This document shows, in pieces, positions 47,397 through 57,531 of a stretch of DNA of 64,000 nucleotides. Position numbers and translations under genes: made by a program. The DNA is from Candidatus Nitrosocosmicus oleophilus (GTDB lineage: Archaea > Thermoproteota > Nitrososphaeria > Nitrososphaerales > Nitrososphaeraceae). The stretch is taken from the NCBI RefSeq assembly GCF_000802205.1, contig NZ_CP012850.1, forward strand, positions 2,418,001-2,482,000, given 5' to 3'. The notes under the pieces were generated by a model. The model searched no databases and was not told the origin of the DNA. It worked only from the letters and a program-made list of their open reading frames with translations. The first letter of the stretch is position 1, and every line of letters begins with the position of its first letter.

Positions 47397-47948
47397 ATGA
47401 TTCTAAATCGTAAACAAAAAGAGGTTTTGGTTATTAAATTAGCAAATGAAGGTAAAACTACAAGGGAAATTGCTCAAGTAGCACATGTTTCGCTAAAGGA
47501 TATAGGCTCAATTATAAGAAAGTATACAGGAGACGACAATAAAAAACAACATGATGAAATCCCGACAAAGAAACTGTCGTTAGATTCAAAGTGTCTTCAG
47601 ATGTTTCAGGAAGGCCACTCCAATGTGGACGTTGCAATAACTCTAGACATGCCAGCTGATGAGGTAATGGCTAACTACATGGACTACCAGAGGCTTCAAG
47701 AATTAAATGATTTTATTCAGTTGTATAGAGACCTCGGGGATGATCGGCCATTATTCATATTGCTTTACAAGAGGATGAAAGCAGAAGGTTTGTGGAGCAA
47801 GAAAGAAATATTACGTATTGTGAGCGTCGAAAGCGATTTAAAAGATTTGGCTTACAAGGTTGAAGAGGAGTGTAAAGAAATAGGCCGCTTAAACCTACTA
47901 AAGTTACAATTGGAGGATCGGATAAGGGCCATGGGTGGAATTGTATAA
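47397..47948 (+). CDS. HTH regulator of the element, intact copy
   Basis: The 183-aa protein has an N-terminal helix-turn-helix (NRKQKEVLVIKLANEGKTTREI, then VAHVSLKDIGSIIRKY). A linker follows, then a second HTH-like segment (FQEGHSNVDVAITLDMPADEV) and a helical C-terminal domain (LYKRMKAEGLWSKKEILRIV). It lies near the right end of the element. A broken paralog sits at 35921-36430. It is probably a DNA-binding regulator; target unknown. Confidence 0.7.
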   Translation: MILNRKQKEVLVIKLANEGKTTREIAQVAHVSLKDIGSIIRKYTGDDNKKQHDEIPTKKLSLDSKCLQMFQEGHSNVDVAITLDMPADEVMANYMDYQRLQELNDFIQLYRDLGDDRPLFILLYKRMKAEGLWSKKEILRIVSVESDLKDLAYKVEEECKEIGRLNLLKLQLEDRIRAMGGIV

Positions 47949-48311
47949 CAATAACTATTGGAAGTGAATACCATGATCTAGATCCAACACCTAATTGTTT
48001 TTTATATTTATCAACAAGTAAAATGTATTGAAAGTCTTAATTTGATTATAGAATTTTCGATATGTGAAAAGCCCTAGTATTTTGGCTTGGCTTGTTGCTA
48101 GTTGTCATATTATGATATTAATCCTATCCATTCCGAACTTGTAAACATTTTGAAGTTAATTCCTGTGTTACCATAATCAAATAACCCTTTATTCAGAAAA
48201 GGAGGCCAGAAAATTGACTTGTCTCCTCGAGTATTGCTACATAGTTCAAATACCACTCTCGGTGACTAAAACATTTTTTAAGTAATACACTCCCCAAGAT
48301 AACCTAATGGA
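47949..48311. other. Right end of the element, gene-free
   Basis: AT-rich DNA leading to attR. It contains the attP arm that is repeated at 44.2 kb. No gene seen. Confidence 0.45.
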
Positions 48312-48332
48312 TTCGAATCCCACTCCCCGCGC
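48312..48332 (+). repeat. attR core (copy of tRNA-Ser 3' end)
   Basis: 21 bp identical to 27148-27168, preceded by ggattc.. instead of gggttc... No tRNA 5' half is present here, so this is a target duplication and not a gene. Confidence 0.9.
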
Positions 48333-48870
48333 CTTAGTTGCGGATTCATATGAAAATAGTATTACCTCAAAGAAACAAAACAATGTTGATAATTTGAATA
48401 TCCAGGTAAGCCGCAATATTCTTCTCCTAATTCGAGAGAAGACGCCAAAAGAATCAATTACTTAGAGTTCCGATTATAAAAAACCTTTTTCTAAAAAATC
48501 TTAGGATAGACTGTTTGATAAATCAATTGTAGACAATGAGATTATTATAAATGAATCACTGCAGAACAAAATTTAGTAAATCTAAGGGACCCAACCATAA
48601 AAGATTACAAGGCTAAAGTTCTTTTAGATCTAACCATTCTTACTACACATCTATAACGAAAATTATGGTATGAATATCTCAGTAATAATTGATGTGGACA
48701 TTTCCACTAGTATTTTTTAAACTCTGCGGTATTACTTATATCAGAAGTTAACTGCTTGTCATTCTATTTTTGCTTATAAATCCAAGATCTTAAAATAAAT
48801 ATGAATGAAGTAATTAGTAGAAGGAAAAATACAAGTCACTTTTATACATCCTTTTTAATACATTTAGTTG
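48333..48870. other. Gene-free chromosome flank after attR
   Basis: No gene or RNA recognised. Confidence 0.4.
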
Positions 48871-49449
48871 ATGAAAAAACAATCAGCAATTATATTTGCA
48901 ATTATGATGATGGTAACAACTATTTATGCACTTTCATTAGGAAATATAGGCTATTCACAGCAACAAGGTGAAAGCAGTATTCTGGATTCTATAAATGTGA
49001 AAAATTCTAATCTGACTCTTGGTAAACCCTTCTACACTGAAAAATTTGAATTTCCGATAAATCAAAATTCCGGAGACTCCAAGAATAATGGTACTTCTGC
49101 AAGTTCTGGGTACTCATTTGAGGGGAATGGAACTTTAGACGATTTGCAGATAACTGCTTCTGGAAATGGGAATGAAATTTCAAGAGAGGATGGAACCAAT
49201 TTTCTAACTGGTAGAGCTCTTTTTACCTCTTCACAAAACGGTACTGCAAGTTATTCCTTTGAGGCCATAACTAATACTACTGGAGAAGGGATTAGAACCA
49301 GTCTAGGAGCTGCCTTCTTTGATGCAAATGCAACTGGAAATCTAGAATCACTTAGGAGTATTGTTGGGGTCTATGAATCATATATAGATGAAAGTCACGG
49401 AAAAGGGATCTTTGCAATGTGGCATATTAATGACCTATTATCAAAATAA
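48871..49449 (+). CDS. Secreted hypothetical protein
   Basis: The 192-aa protein (ATG at 48871; a TTG precedes it) has a signal peptide (IIFAIMMMVTTIYALSLGNIGYSQQ). A beta-rich, Gly/Asn/Ser-rich domain follows (FEGNGTLDDLQITASGNG, FLTGRALFTSSQNGTASYSFEAI). Several N-glycosylation sequons are present. It resembles small beta-barrel secreted proteins frequent in this lineage; function unknown. Confidence 0.65.
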   Translation: MKKQSAIIFAIMMMVTTIYALSLGNIGYSQQQGESSILDSINVKNSNLTLGKPFYTEKFEFPINQNSGDSKNNGTSASSGYSFEGNGTLDDLQITASGNGNEISREDGTNFLTGRALFTSSQNGTASYSFEAITNTTGEGIRTSLGAAFFDANATGNLESLRSIVGVYESYIDESHGKGIFAMWHINDLLSK

Positions 49450-49537
49450 TAGTAGATCATTGAACTATTTTTTGTGTCAGGTTAGATATTTAGGATTATA
49501 TCTATAGTTGATGCAAAACACCTAGGGCCCGAACATT

Positions 49538-49819
49538 GTGTTAATCAAGGATTTACAAGATTCAGTTTCTGTCTTTGTTACGCCTATCCCTCAAAGTCAA
49601 AAACTCAAGATTCTAAACTGTTTGGACAATTATAGAAATTACCTTTTATCCTCAAATATTAAAAACACAAAACACATTGACACATTTTGTGTGATAAATA
49701 CACAAAGAAATAGATACCTCTTTTTATTACAAGGCTTAGAATCTCACTCCAGGCACTTGGACATTCATCCACCAATAATATTAGTAAGAAAAGAGGGTTT
49801 GTCTCGGTCTGAATTTTAA
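49538..49819 (+). CDS. Doubtful 93-aa protein
   Basis: A GTG start opens a 93-codon frame with mixed alpha/beta composition (LKILNCLDNYRNYLL; RYLFLLQGLESHSRHLD). No family or promoter is obvious, and it lies at the edge of a decayed region. It may be real or a remnant. Confidence 0.35.
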   Translation: MLIKDLQDSVSVFVTPIPQSQKLKILNCLDNYRNYLLSSNIKNTKHIDTFCVINTQRNRYLFLLQGLESHSRHLDIHPPIILVRKEGLSRSEF

Positions 49820-50167
49820 CCCATTCTGAAAAGGTTGAAGATTAGAGAGTAGAAAGGAATACTAATAGGATTTACGGTTTTGATATCTCTATGATATTTA
49901 TATCAAGTAATCTCATTACCACCCAAAGACATTAGCCCAGAGTTTTTCAAAGTTTAGATAACGATCTAGATGGTGATCACAACCCCCAATCGTCAAAAAC
50001 TCTCCTTCAGTTATGGCAATATATGCAATGAATTAATATAAAATACTATTCACATTTGATGATTTATTACCATTAGTGGATTAATATACTGTCCATGTAA
50101 CAACCCTTCAGAGTCACCCTTCCAGTTGATTTGATTTTCCATCTCGTCAAAACATCCCCATACTGGT

Positions 50168-50440
50168 CATTTTATTCAAACATGAGTGATTTGATGTTTA
50201 ATTGAGCTTCCCAATCAGCAGCCGATATTGTTTCAAAACCGTCTTGCAATAGATTTGGATGTAAATTAACAGTAAAAAAAAATTTGTGTTGGTGACGGGC
50301 ATATGAGAGGTAATGACCCTTATTGGATAAATTTGAAGGATTGTCGATATATTTTCCAACTGAAATTTTGAAATTTTTTTTTTTTGGAAGTTAACCTTTT
50401 TGCTGGAACACCACATTCGATAAACACAAAATCGGGTTAC
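50168..50440 (-). pseudogene. Fragment of an unknown protein, frameshifted at an A-run
   Basis: On the minus strand one frame gives protein-like sequence (ISVGKYIDNPSNLSNKGHY, then FETISAADWEAQLNIKSL) ending near 50168, with no start codon in frame. An adjacent frame carries FVFIECGVPAKRLTSKKKK upstream; the join is at a homopolymer of about 12 A (about 50,376-50,387). This looks like one gene broken by slippage in the A-run. Family unknown. Confidence 0.3.
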
Positions 50441-50540
50441 CACCTACTTACAATGAGTACGTCACAATGCAAAAAATTCTATGTAACCTTCGAATAGGTT
50501 AACCAACGGATGAAAAACATTATCTAAACATTATCTCCCC

Positions 50541-50592
50541 GCTGTTGTAATACTTTCGCCGCTGTTGTAATACTTTCGCCGCTGTTGTAATA
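50541..50592 (+). repeat. 20-bp tandem repeat, 2.6 copies
   Basis: The unit gctgttgtaatactttcgcc occurs twice in full and once in part (gctgttgtaata). It is non-coding and locally GC-richer than its surroundings. Confidence 0.9.
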
Positions 50593-50619
50593 TCCTCAAC
50601 TTTATCTGTCATTCATTCT

Positions 50620-51150
50620 ATCATCATTCTCCCAGATTCAATAGCCATTTTTTTCTCTTGTACTTTCTGTTATACCGACATCTCACCAATTCCTTCAGCT
50701 ATAAGGTTTTTCCTGAATTATCATATTGCCAGTCAATTGTATCGTACTTTGGATCATTCAGTGGGTGTTCTTGTTTATGATGTGCTGATAGTTATGAGTA
50801 TAGTAATGTGTTTTTCAAAACGAAGGAGAATGGGATCTTCCTCTTGCCGTTTTCATAGTCTTCTTTTTCTGGAATGGCCCCAGAGCCCTTCAATTATATT
50901 GCGTTGATTATGAACAAAATAATAGTTAACCTATACATTATTTAATACTTGATTCAGAGTATTGATTTTACCGTCCGAAACTACGTATTATTTTGTCAAC
51001 AAAATATTTTTGGCTTTTCATAGGCTTTTTTTGTTGCAGCTCTACTAGCCTCTTTTTTTCTGTAATGATCCCTTTATCTCCCGTGTAAATTCTTCCTATT
51101 GGCCTTTGTTTGTGCTTTTTTCCGAAAGAATATTAATTATTATGGATTCC
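50620..51150 (-). pseudogene. Degenerate transposase-like remnant
   Basis: Minus-strand translation in shifting frames gives pieces such as VNYYFVHNQRNIIEGLWGH, which resembles the VNH(S)...NTIEGxW motif near the end of DDE transposases (ISXO2/IS1595-like), preceded by basic Lys-rich sequence (GIITEKKRLVELQQKK). Several stops and frameshifts interrupt it. No terminal inverted repeats were found. Assignment is tentative. Confidence 0.35.
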
Positions 51151-51750
51151 TAAAAAGAATTGTCAATCGATCTTGCAACTAGGAACGATGTTCCTAAATT
51201 TTCTCTTAAAACTGTATAATAATGTTCTATTGGAATTCATAATAAAAATTTTTAGATATTAAAAAAACACTTGTTAGATGATCTTAAGCTATATATTAAG
51301 AACATATTAAGTTAACTTGCAAAAATCAATCTATCATCTAAAGGAGTGTAATGATAGATGTATACTCAAACAAGTTGACCATAATAAAGCTACTCACCAT
51401 GCTATGTAAATATTTAACAAGACTTGTTAGTAATGATATAGGCTTAGATCATACATTCCTGGCTATTGATGCTATATTTTGAATAACTTCTTCCAATTTT
51501 TTTAAGATGGTAGTGGTTCTTACCTAGATTTTCCATCCATTTTTCTAAAATAAGGTTTGTTAGTTTTTTCTTCAATTTTCATATTATTTCAGTCATTGAA
51601 AATTTCATTTATTCTATCGTCGATTAACGTGACTTCTGATTAAGATTAACAAAACCTATAAATACTGTATTTACTAGAAGGCAAATTGAATGGTTTATGA
51701 AATTTTCTGTCATACAGTAATCTGATTAGGGATATGATGGGGGCGGCGTT

Positions 51751-53652
51751 ATGTTGTTTGTTATCTATCTCTTTTTATTAATTATTTTGCCTAACCTGTT
51801 TTTCAGTAATAATGCAATTGGACAGACCTTGGAAAGTTTAAATGAAAAGTATCATTTAACCAATCCTCAGATCCAAGTAGGATTAGAGCCAAAAGAGGTA
51901 AAAGTCGATAAATTTTTAAACAAAGTATACGTAGCAAATGAACGTTCAAATTCTATATCAATTTTAGACAGTAATTCGGGAACGTTAAAAGAAATTTTTA
52001 TTAATACAATACCTCACGATGCAGAAGTAAATGACAAAATACATCATGTCTATGTTTCAGGTAAATCTCCTTCTGAAACCATCTCCATAATTGACGGAAG
52101 GACCGAAGAGTTACTCCAAAATATCCAATTGGATCAAGAACCACGTGATATCGAAGTTAATGAAAAAGAAAGCAAGTTATATTTAGCAGGTAAAGACGGT
52201 ATAAGACTTATTGATGATAATGGCTCTATGTCACTCAGCATCGACCCAGTTAAGAAATATGAGGTAGAAGGGAACTATTCCAAAATAGCAGTAGATGAAG
52301 AAGCAGAAAAAGTTTACGTAATTAATGAATATCCTCCCCAACTTCTCATTTTTAACAATGATTTGAACCTTTTAGACAACTTATCGATTCCAGATAAAAA
52401 AGAACCGCTTGATGTGGAAGTCGATGAAAACGATCATTCTGTCTATCTGATCACAGAGAAAAATTTCTACAAACAATATAATGATACCGGGATGATGGGT
52501 GTTGAATTAAAGAATAAACCCAGTACTTTAGAAGTCAATGAGGACTCCGATATAGTATATGTAATTTCAGATCATGATGTTTCAATTATTAATGGAACTA
52601 CAAATACTAAAATTGACAAGATAATTCCTTTATTAGGACCGCTCTTGGAATTAGAAGTCAATGAGGACTCCGATATTGTATATGTACTAGCTGAACATGG
52701 CCTTTATTCATTAAATGAAAAAACTAACAGACTTTCTAATATCAGCATATCTGAACCACTCTCGAATATCGAGGTAAACGAGAATAGTAACATCGTTTAT
52801 TTGACTTCAAAGAATTCTGATAGCCTGTTTGCAATCCATGGTCCTAAGAACAAAGTTGCGGTTGGAATTACTTTCAATATATCTCCATTAAACTCAGGCA
52901 AGATCATATGTGGCGATGAGAAAACCGAATATCCAATAAATCAATACTTGTACGAAGTACCCGGAATAACCTGTACAGCGAAGGCAAATAGCGGCTATGA
53001 GTTTATATCCTGGAACGAAAACATTGATTCAAACACTACAAGACCGCTGAAACCGTGCATAGAAGAATCCCATAGTTTTTTTGATCCAATCATAGAACCA
53101 ATTCAAAAATCTTTGCAAATATACAATGATACTGCTACGACATCCTTTTGTATTACTCAATATGGTACATTTACTGCAAGTTTTAAAGCATTGCCTGCCC
53201 CCCTTCCTACCGAGTACTGGATTCCTCTATACGGTTTAGTTGTTTCAACCGTTATTGGTGCATCTATTCCAAGTATTATATTATGGGCTAAAACAAAAGG
53301 AGAAGTAAAAAAATCAAATCTTCACCATAATAGGATAAAATCCATATATGACGAAGGTAAGCGGGATGAACATGATTTGGAATCACTGGATAAACTCAAA
53401 AATGAAATCACTGATTCATTTTCAAAGGGCAATATAAGCCAAATTCGTTATTCAAATTTAAAGGATGAATTATCCGTACTTTATCAGGAAATTTTCATGA
53501 AAAAAGTTGATTCCATGGACGATGATAAAGGTATGGATCCTGCAATAAAGTTAAGACTTGTAAGAGAGATTAGGGATGCGTTTTCAAAAGGCAAATTAAC
53601 GGAGCTCCACTATAATATACTTATGAATAAAATTACAGAGACGGAAAAATAG
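51751..53652 (+). CDS. Secreted YVTN beta-propeller protein with membrane anchor
   Basis: The 633-aa protein has a signal peptide (LFVIYLFLLIILPNLFFS). Six or seven propeller blades follow in residues about 35-360 (VDKFLNKVYVANE, VNDKIHHVYVSGK, VNEDSDIVYVIS, VNEDSDIVYVLA, VNENSNIVYLTS). A small domain with CGDEKTEYPINQYLYEVPGITC and SGYEFISW comes next. One membrane helix (YGLVVSTVIGASIPSIILW, about 495-513) leads to a cytoplasmic tail with two related helical hairpins, DSFSKGNISQIRYSNLKDEL and DAFSKGKLTELHYNILMNKI (SHOCT-like). It is probably a surface binding or sensing protein. Confidence 0.8.
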   Translation: MLFVIYLFLLIILPNLFFSNNAIGQTLESLNEKYHLTNPQIQVGLEPKEVKVDKFLNKVYVANERSNSISILDSNSGTLKEIFINTIPHDAEVNDKIHHVYVSGKSPSETISIIDGRTEELLQNIQLDQEPRDIEVNEKESKLYLAGKDGIRLIDDNGSMSLSIDPVKKYEVEGNYSKIAVDEEAEKVYVINEYPPQLLIFNNDLNLLDNLSIPDKKEPLDVEVDENDHSVYLITEKNFYKQYNDTGMMGVELKNKPSTLEVNEDSDIVYVISDHDVSIINGTTNTKIDKIIPLLGPLLELEVNEDSDIVYVLAEHGLYSLNEKTNRLSNISISEPLSNIEVNENSNIVYLTSKNSDSLFAIHGPKNKVAVGITFNISPLNSGKIICGDEKTEYPINQYLYEVPGITCTAKANSGYEFISWNENIDSNTTRPLKPCIEESHSFFDPIIEPIQKSLQIYNDTATTSFCITQYGTFTASFKALPAPLPTEYWIPLYGLVVSTVIGASIPSIILWAKTKGEVKKSNLHHNRIKSIYDEGKRDEHDLESLDKLKNEITDSFSKGNISQIRYSNLKDELSVLYQEIFMKKVDSMDDDKGMDPAIKLRLVREIRDAFSKGKLTELHYNILMNKITETEK

Positions 53653-54181
53653 AATATACCGATCATTTATATAGGTATTTACCAACTTTAAGACCTAAAT
53701 TTATCATTGTATTTGTTTAAACCTTTTAAATCCACGATCCAAACTGCACTTAAATTTGCATTCATTAAGTTATCAAGCACAGACTTAAATTAGAAAGTCC
53801 ATAAAAAACATCACGCTTAATATTGGGAACGCATGTCCAAAAGTATCTTGTTCAAAAAATTTGGATTTACGATCAAGTTCTGTTGGTAATGATCTATTGT
53901 CTATATCTATTAAAGTGTCTAAAAATGGTTGGATATTTCTATGTCGATAGGATGATAGTTGAAGAGATGGATTGTATTCGATCTTGAATTATGAACACAC
54001 TATCCCGAGACTTAGGTTAAATAAATATTTACAAATTATCATGTCTTTTCTTTAAAGAGTGTTTAAAAGACTTAGATTCAAATCCCGACTTAATTCTGAG
54101 TGTATTATTTAGCACCCAAAATTTTACAATTAAGGGTCTAGATTACGCCAATCAAATAACTTCCTTATGAAAGGGATTTGT
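53653..54181. other. Gene-free stretch with a T-arm-like motif
   Basis: No gene. At about 54,075-54,092 the sequence agattcaaatcccgac resembles a tRNA T-arm/B-box, but no tRNA folds around it. Confidence 0.35.
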
Positions 54182-56653
54182 TTAATGAATATATTTAAAC
54201 AAAATACTATCGAAAAATCTGATAAATCTTTCATTTCCTAATACGTCTTCAGAAAGATAAATCCCAAAATCTATGACCTTACCTTTCTTATAGTTGTGCT
54301 CATATGTTGCAATTCTATAGTCAGGGAATTTATCTTGATAAATAGTCGGTATAGTTACATTGTAGTCAAGTAAGATTGTGACATTGGGATTAGTGATAAA
54401 TTGTTCCTCGTGTTTTAAATAGCCAAAGGGGTTATTTCCAAATATAATCCCAGGGACCTGAGCATAATTGCTACCTACCCACTTTGATGTTTCATTTAGC
54501 CATCTCTCAGCAACACTGTTTTTTACGGCTTTTCCATCAAATTCCCAATTATGGCCCTTAACTAGAGTTATAGTGTTATCATCAGGATTATACTTTATCT
54601 CTGCGTAGAACATATTACTATATGGAAGGATCAAAATACCTCCATTTGCTACGAACTGTCTTAGGTAATTATACTCTTCCTGTGTTACATATTCTTGATG
54701 CTCTAAAATTATTGCATCGTATTTGTTGTTTGTAATTATATTGTCATTAAAAATATATCCTTTGTGTACATCGGTATCGGATATAATAGTAACATTTGCC
54801 TTTGGCATTAACCTAGCTATATGGTCATGAAGATAAAGTGTCCTAAAACCGGGCATTGATTCCGTATCAATTTTGCTTGTCAATAGGTTAACATGTTTTG
54901 TTGTGTTTTGATGGAACGAATCATTGTTGTAGAGATTGTATAATATATAAAATGAATTATCATAAGCGGTATTTGTATATGTTGGATCAACAAGTGCAAT
55001 ACTGATATTATCGAAATTATTTGAAAAAAAAGAGTTATCCGAGGATCTGTTATTTATATTTTCCATTGGAAAATAATTATCGAGGTTGTAGTCGAGAGTA
55101 GTATTTATTTTATTGGTTTCCTTCTCATTATTGTTTATTCCATATTTACCATTATCGGTATATGGATAGTCAATACTTGCTAAAAAAATCTCGTCATCAA
55201 AGTCAGAATACCCATTCCAGAGGATAAATGCTTTATTATCTACATCTGAGATTGCCACTTGAGGATTTGAAGCATTTGCATCTATATTAAATAATGTTGT
55301 TGTACTTTCCACATAATCATTTATTTGGTTATGAATCTCTTTGATACCGATGGATGATGAAAAATTTGAATTTTCATTTGTCCAAGCAACTAGAGCAGTA
55401 TTATTTAATATGTCAAGTGAGGGGTCAAAGGAACTGTTACTATCATTGCTTAAGTTTATCTTGAAATTACATTCCTTTGTATCTTTTATGTTTATTACAC
55501 AAAAATAAATGTCGCTATATCTATTTTGGTTTATTTCTTCCCATACTATGTATAATTTATCGTCGTTAGTTTTTATCGATGGATTAACTGACCACCCTGT
55601 ATAATTGTTTAGACTTATAGTATCATGAAATGTTTGTCCTGAATTATCACTATATTTAAACATAGTATCTGTAAGTATAGGAAATTCGTCTTTTACAAAA
55701 GTCCCATTGGTCCATAAAACAAATACGTTGTTTCCTGACGATGCTATTTGTGCATTAAAAGATATCTTTGCAAAATTTGTTAAATAGATTGCTTTGCCAA
55801 ATGTAGTTCCTCTGTCCATACTCTTTGCAAATGTAACTTCTCTTGTCTCATTTTCCATACCTTTGTTATTAATGGTTACCCAAATTGCATATACGTTATC
55901 TCCTTGCGTAGTAATTTTTGGAAAAAATGATATAGGATAATTTTCACTTAAACTGATGGCTTTTTTAAATGTATTACCTCCATCATCACTCTTTCTTAAT
56001 ACTATGCCTTCAGAAGAGTCATGCCATATCACATGTACATTAATGGAATTACTATCTATATCACTTGAGTTGTCTTTTGAAACCGATAGTTGGGGAGTCC
56101 CAGATAATCCGGTATTGTTGCCCAAGTTAATAGCTTTTTCAAATGTCTTTCCCCAATCAGTACTTCTCTTAAAAAAAATTTGACCATTATTATCTGGCGA
56201 TTGTTCCCATATCACAAATACAAAATTATCTATTACAGCAATTTGATGGTCAAATGCTCCTCCGGGAATATTACCTAAGTTTATAATTTTTTCAAATGTT
56301 TTTCCACCATCGCTACTTCTTTTGAAGTAAACATCCCTGTATCCGGACGAATCGTCTAACCATATCATAGAGATATTTTTTCCAACTACCTCGAACTTTG
56401 GAAATTCGGAATGCCCTTGATTTGAACTGATATTAATCAGATAATCATTTTGAGACTCATTTATTCCATTTCCCCAATGATTGGAAATGTTGGTCCCTAG
56501 ATTAGAATTAAAACCAAGGGATGTGTCACCATTGTTATAATTTGTTGTTGGTGGTTCAAATGCAAATAAGGAATAGGCAAATTCGAAGTGAAGATAAATG
56601 CAGTTTAATAAAAACAGTAAAACAATGCCAAGGGGAATTAAAGTAATATTCAT
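54182..56653 (-). CDS. Secreted Asp-box (sialidase-like) repeat protein with C-terminal GATase-like domain
   Basis: The 823-aa protein has a signal peptide (IPLGIVLLFLLNCIYLHFEFAYS). Residues about 80-500 are a beta-propeller with Asp-box turns SSDGGKTFE, STDWGKTFE, SDDGGNTFK, SMDRGTTFG and SDNSGQTFH. The sialidase catalytic Arg/Asp/Tyr set is not evident, so it is more likely a binding or structural propeller. Residues about 570-823 (ISIALVDPTYTN, YDAIILEHQEYVTQEEYNYLRQFVANGGILILPYSN) resemble a ThuA/class-I-glutamine-amidotransferase-like flavodoxin fold without its Cys. Probably extracellular; substrate unknown. Confidence 0.75.
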   Translation of the reverse strand: MNITLIPLGIVLLFLLNCIYLHFEFAYSLFAFEPPTTNYNNGDTSLGFNSNLGTNISNHWGNGINESQNDYLINISSNQGHSEFPKFEVVGKNISMIWLDDSSGYRDVYFKRSSDGGKTFEKIINLGNIPGGAFDHQIAVIDNFVFVIWEQSPDNNGQIFFKRSTDWGKTFEKAINLGNNTGLSGTPQLSVSKDNSSDIDSNSINVHVIWHDSSEGIVLRKSDDGGNTFKKAISLSENYPISFFPKITTQGDNVYAIWVTINNKGMENETREVTFAKSMDRGTTFGKAIYLTNFAKISFNAQIASSGNNVFVLWTNGTFVKDEFPILTDTMFKYSDNSGQTFHDTISLNNYTGWSVNPSIKTNDDKLYIVWEEINQNRYSDIYFCVINIKDTKECNFKINLSNDSNSSFDPSLDILNNTALVAWTNENSNFSSSIGIKEIHNQINDYVESTTTLFNIDANASNPQVAISDVDNKAFILWNGYSDFDDEIFLASIDYPYTDNGKYGINNNEKETNKINTTLDYNLDNYFPMENINNRSSDNSFFSNNFDNISIALVDPTYTNTAYDNSFYILYNLYNNDSFHQNTTKHVNLLTSKIDTESMPGFRTLYLHDHIARLMPKANVTIISDTDVHKGYIFNDNIITNNKYDAIILEHQEYVTQEEYNYLRQFVANGGILILPYSNMFYAEIKYNPDDNTITLVKGHNWEFDGKAVKNSVAERWLNETSKWVGSNYAQVPGIIFGNNPFGYLKHEEQFITNPNVTILLDYNVTIPTIYQDKFPDYRIATYEHNYKKGKVIDFGIYLSEDVLGNERFIRFFDSILFKYIH

Positions 56654-57531
56654 CTTAATCTAACTGTTTATTTGGAACCATAAAAAAGAATGCTTTTTGT
56701 AATTGACTATTTGGTTTAATAATATCCATTTTTTCTGATTCTTGCAAATCATTGATTAAATCATCCAAAGTTACTTAAAAACTTATAAATTGCGAAAGAC
56801 AACCAGAAAAAAATAGGTCCTGAAAGCAACAAATTCGTGACCCAGATTCACAATATTATGTGCAAAGAAAGATCCATTCAGAAGTCTGATTAGTGAGATT
56901 GGAAGTATTCGGACTTTTCCGGTTCAATATTTATGAAATCATCCCAACTAGTACTAGCAATCAAAATCAGATAGTTATTGCTAGGTAGAATTTCTCCAAA
57001 AATTCCAAAATAGATCAGTTATTTGATGATTGAAAAATAAGGACTATTGGTGTTCTCCGGGCCTATTCAGTCAATAATAATTTTTAGAGTCTAAAATCGG
57101 ATCTAAAACAAAATTACCTGTGTAAAATATATCAAGTTATAAACATAAATTCATAAATTGACATAACTGTGAATGCAGAATAGGGATTAGAATTCCATAC
57201 CTACTTAAAGACTTATGAATTCTAGTCAAAATATTTTTATTGATGTTTTGAAAAAATATTTTTTATCAAAAGGACTAGGGTTCAGATTGATCGAATACAA
57301 CTAGAGGACTGGTAAGGAAATCATTTTCCATTCGAAAGTGAATTATCCACTATGTTATTGATCACGTATTTCTAATAGCCAGCTACCAAAATAGTATACT
57401 AGTTCTCAAATCTTTCGTATAACAGGCGTTCATTCTCCAAAATACATTTTTCCAATATTTGTTGTAGTCTGTGATATTTCTAAGTTCCAATGGAGACTTC
57501 AGGTGACTAAGTTACGTGTCAAAGGTAAACA
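56654..57531. other. Gene-free stretch
   Basis: About 880 bp. No coding frame, RNA gene or repeat is seen. Confidence 0.45.

Larger units (their letters stand above)
27148..48332. mobile_element. Integrative element in tRNA-Ser(GCU), about 21.2 kb
   Basis: A 21-bp direct repeat identical to the tRNA 3' end occurs at 27148-27168 and 48312-48332. Just inside the left copy lies a tyrosine integrase. The interval carries plasmid/virus-type replication genes, small DNA-binding proteins, and accessory cargo (OLD-like ATPase, radical-SAM RiPP-like locus, protease, secreted proteins). The accessory genes match no core pathway, and long gaps and a pseudogene are concentrated here. Integrase, tRNA target and duplicated att core together define the boundaries. 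Confidence 0.88.
49820..51750. other. Long decayed region
   Basis: About 1.9 kb without an intact gene. It holds two apparent gene remnants on the minus strand and a short tandem repeat, each listed separately. The composition (long T/A runs) suggests a graveyard of mobile DNA. Confidence 0.55.

Noticed and set aside
48311-48333. Second tRNA gene
   Set aside because: Only the T-arm and acceptor 3' half are present; no anticodon or D-arm precedes it. It is the attR copy.
50541-50592. CRISPR remnant
   Set aside because: Head-to-tail copies without spacers and no cas genes anywhere in the window.
54070-54095. tRNA or third att copy (agattcaaatcccgac)
   Set aside because: Shares only the generic B-box with the att core and no acceptor sequence; no cloverleaf fits.
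54182-56653. Active sialidase
   Set aside because: Asp-box turns are present but the catalytic Arg triad, Tyr and Asp are not apparent.
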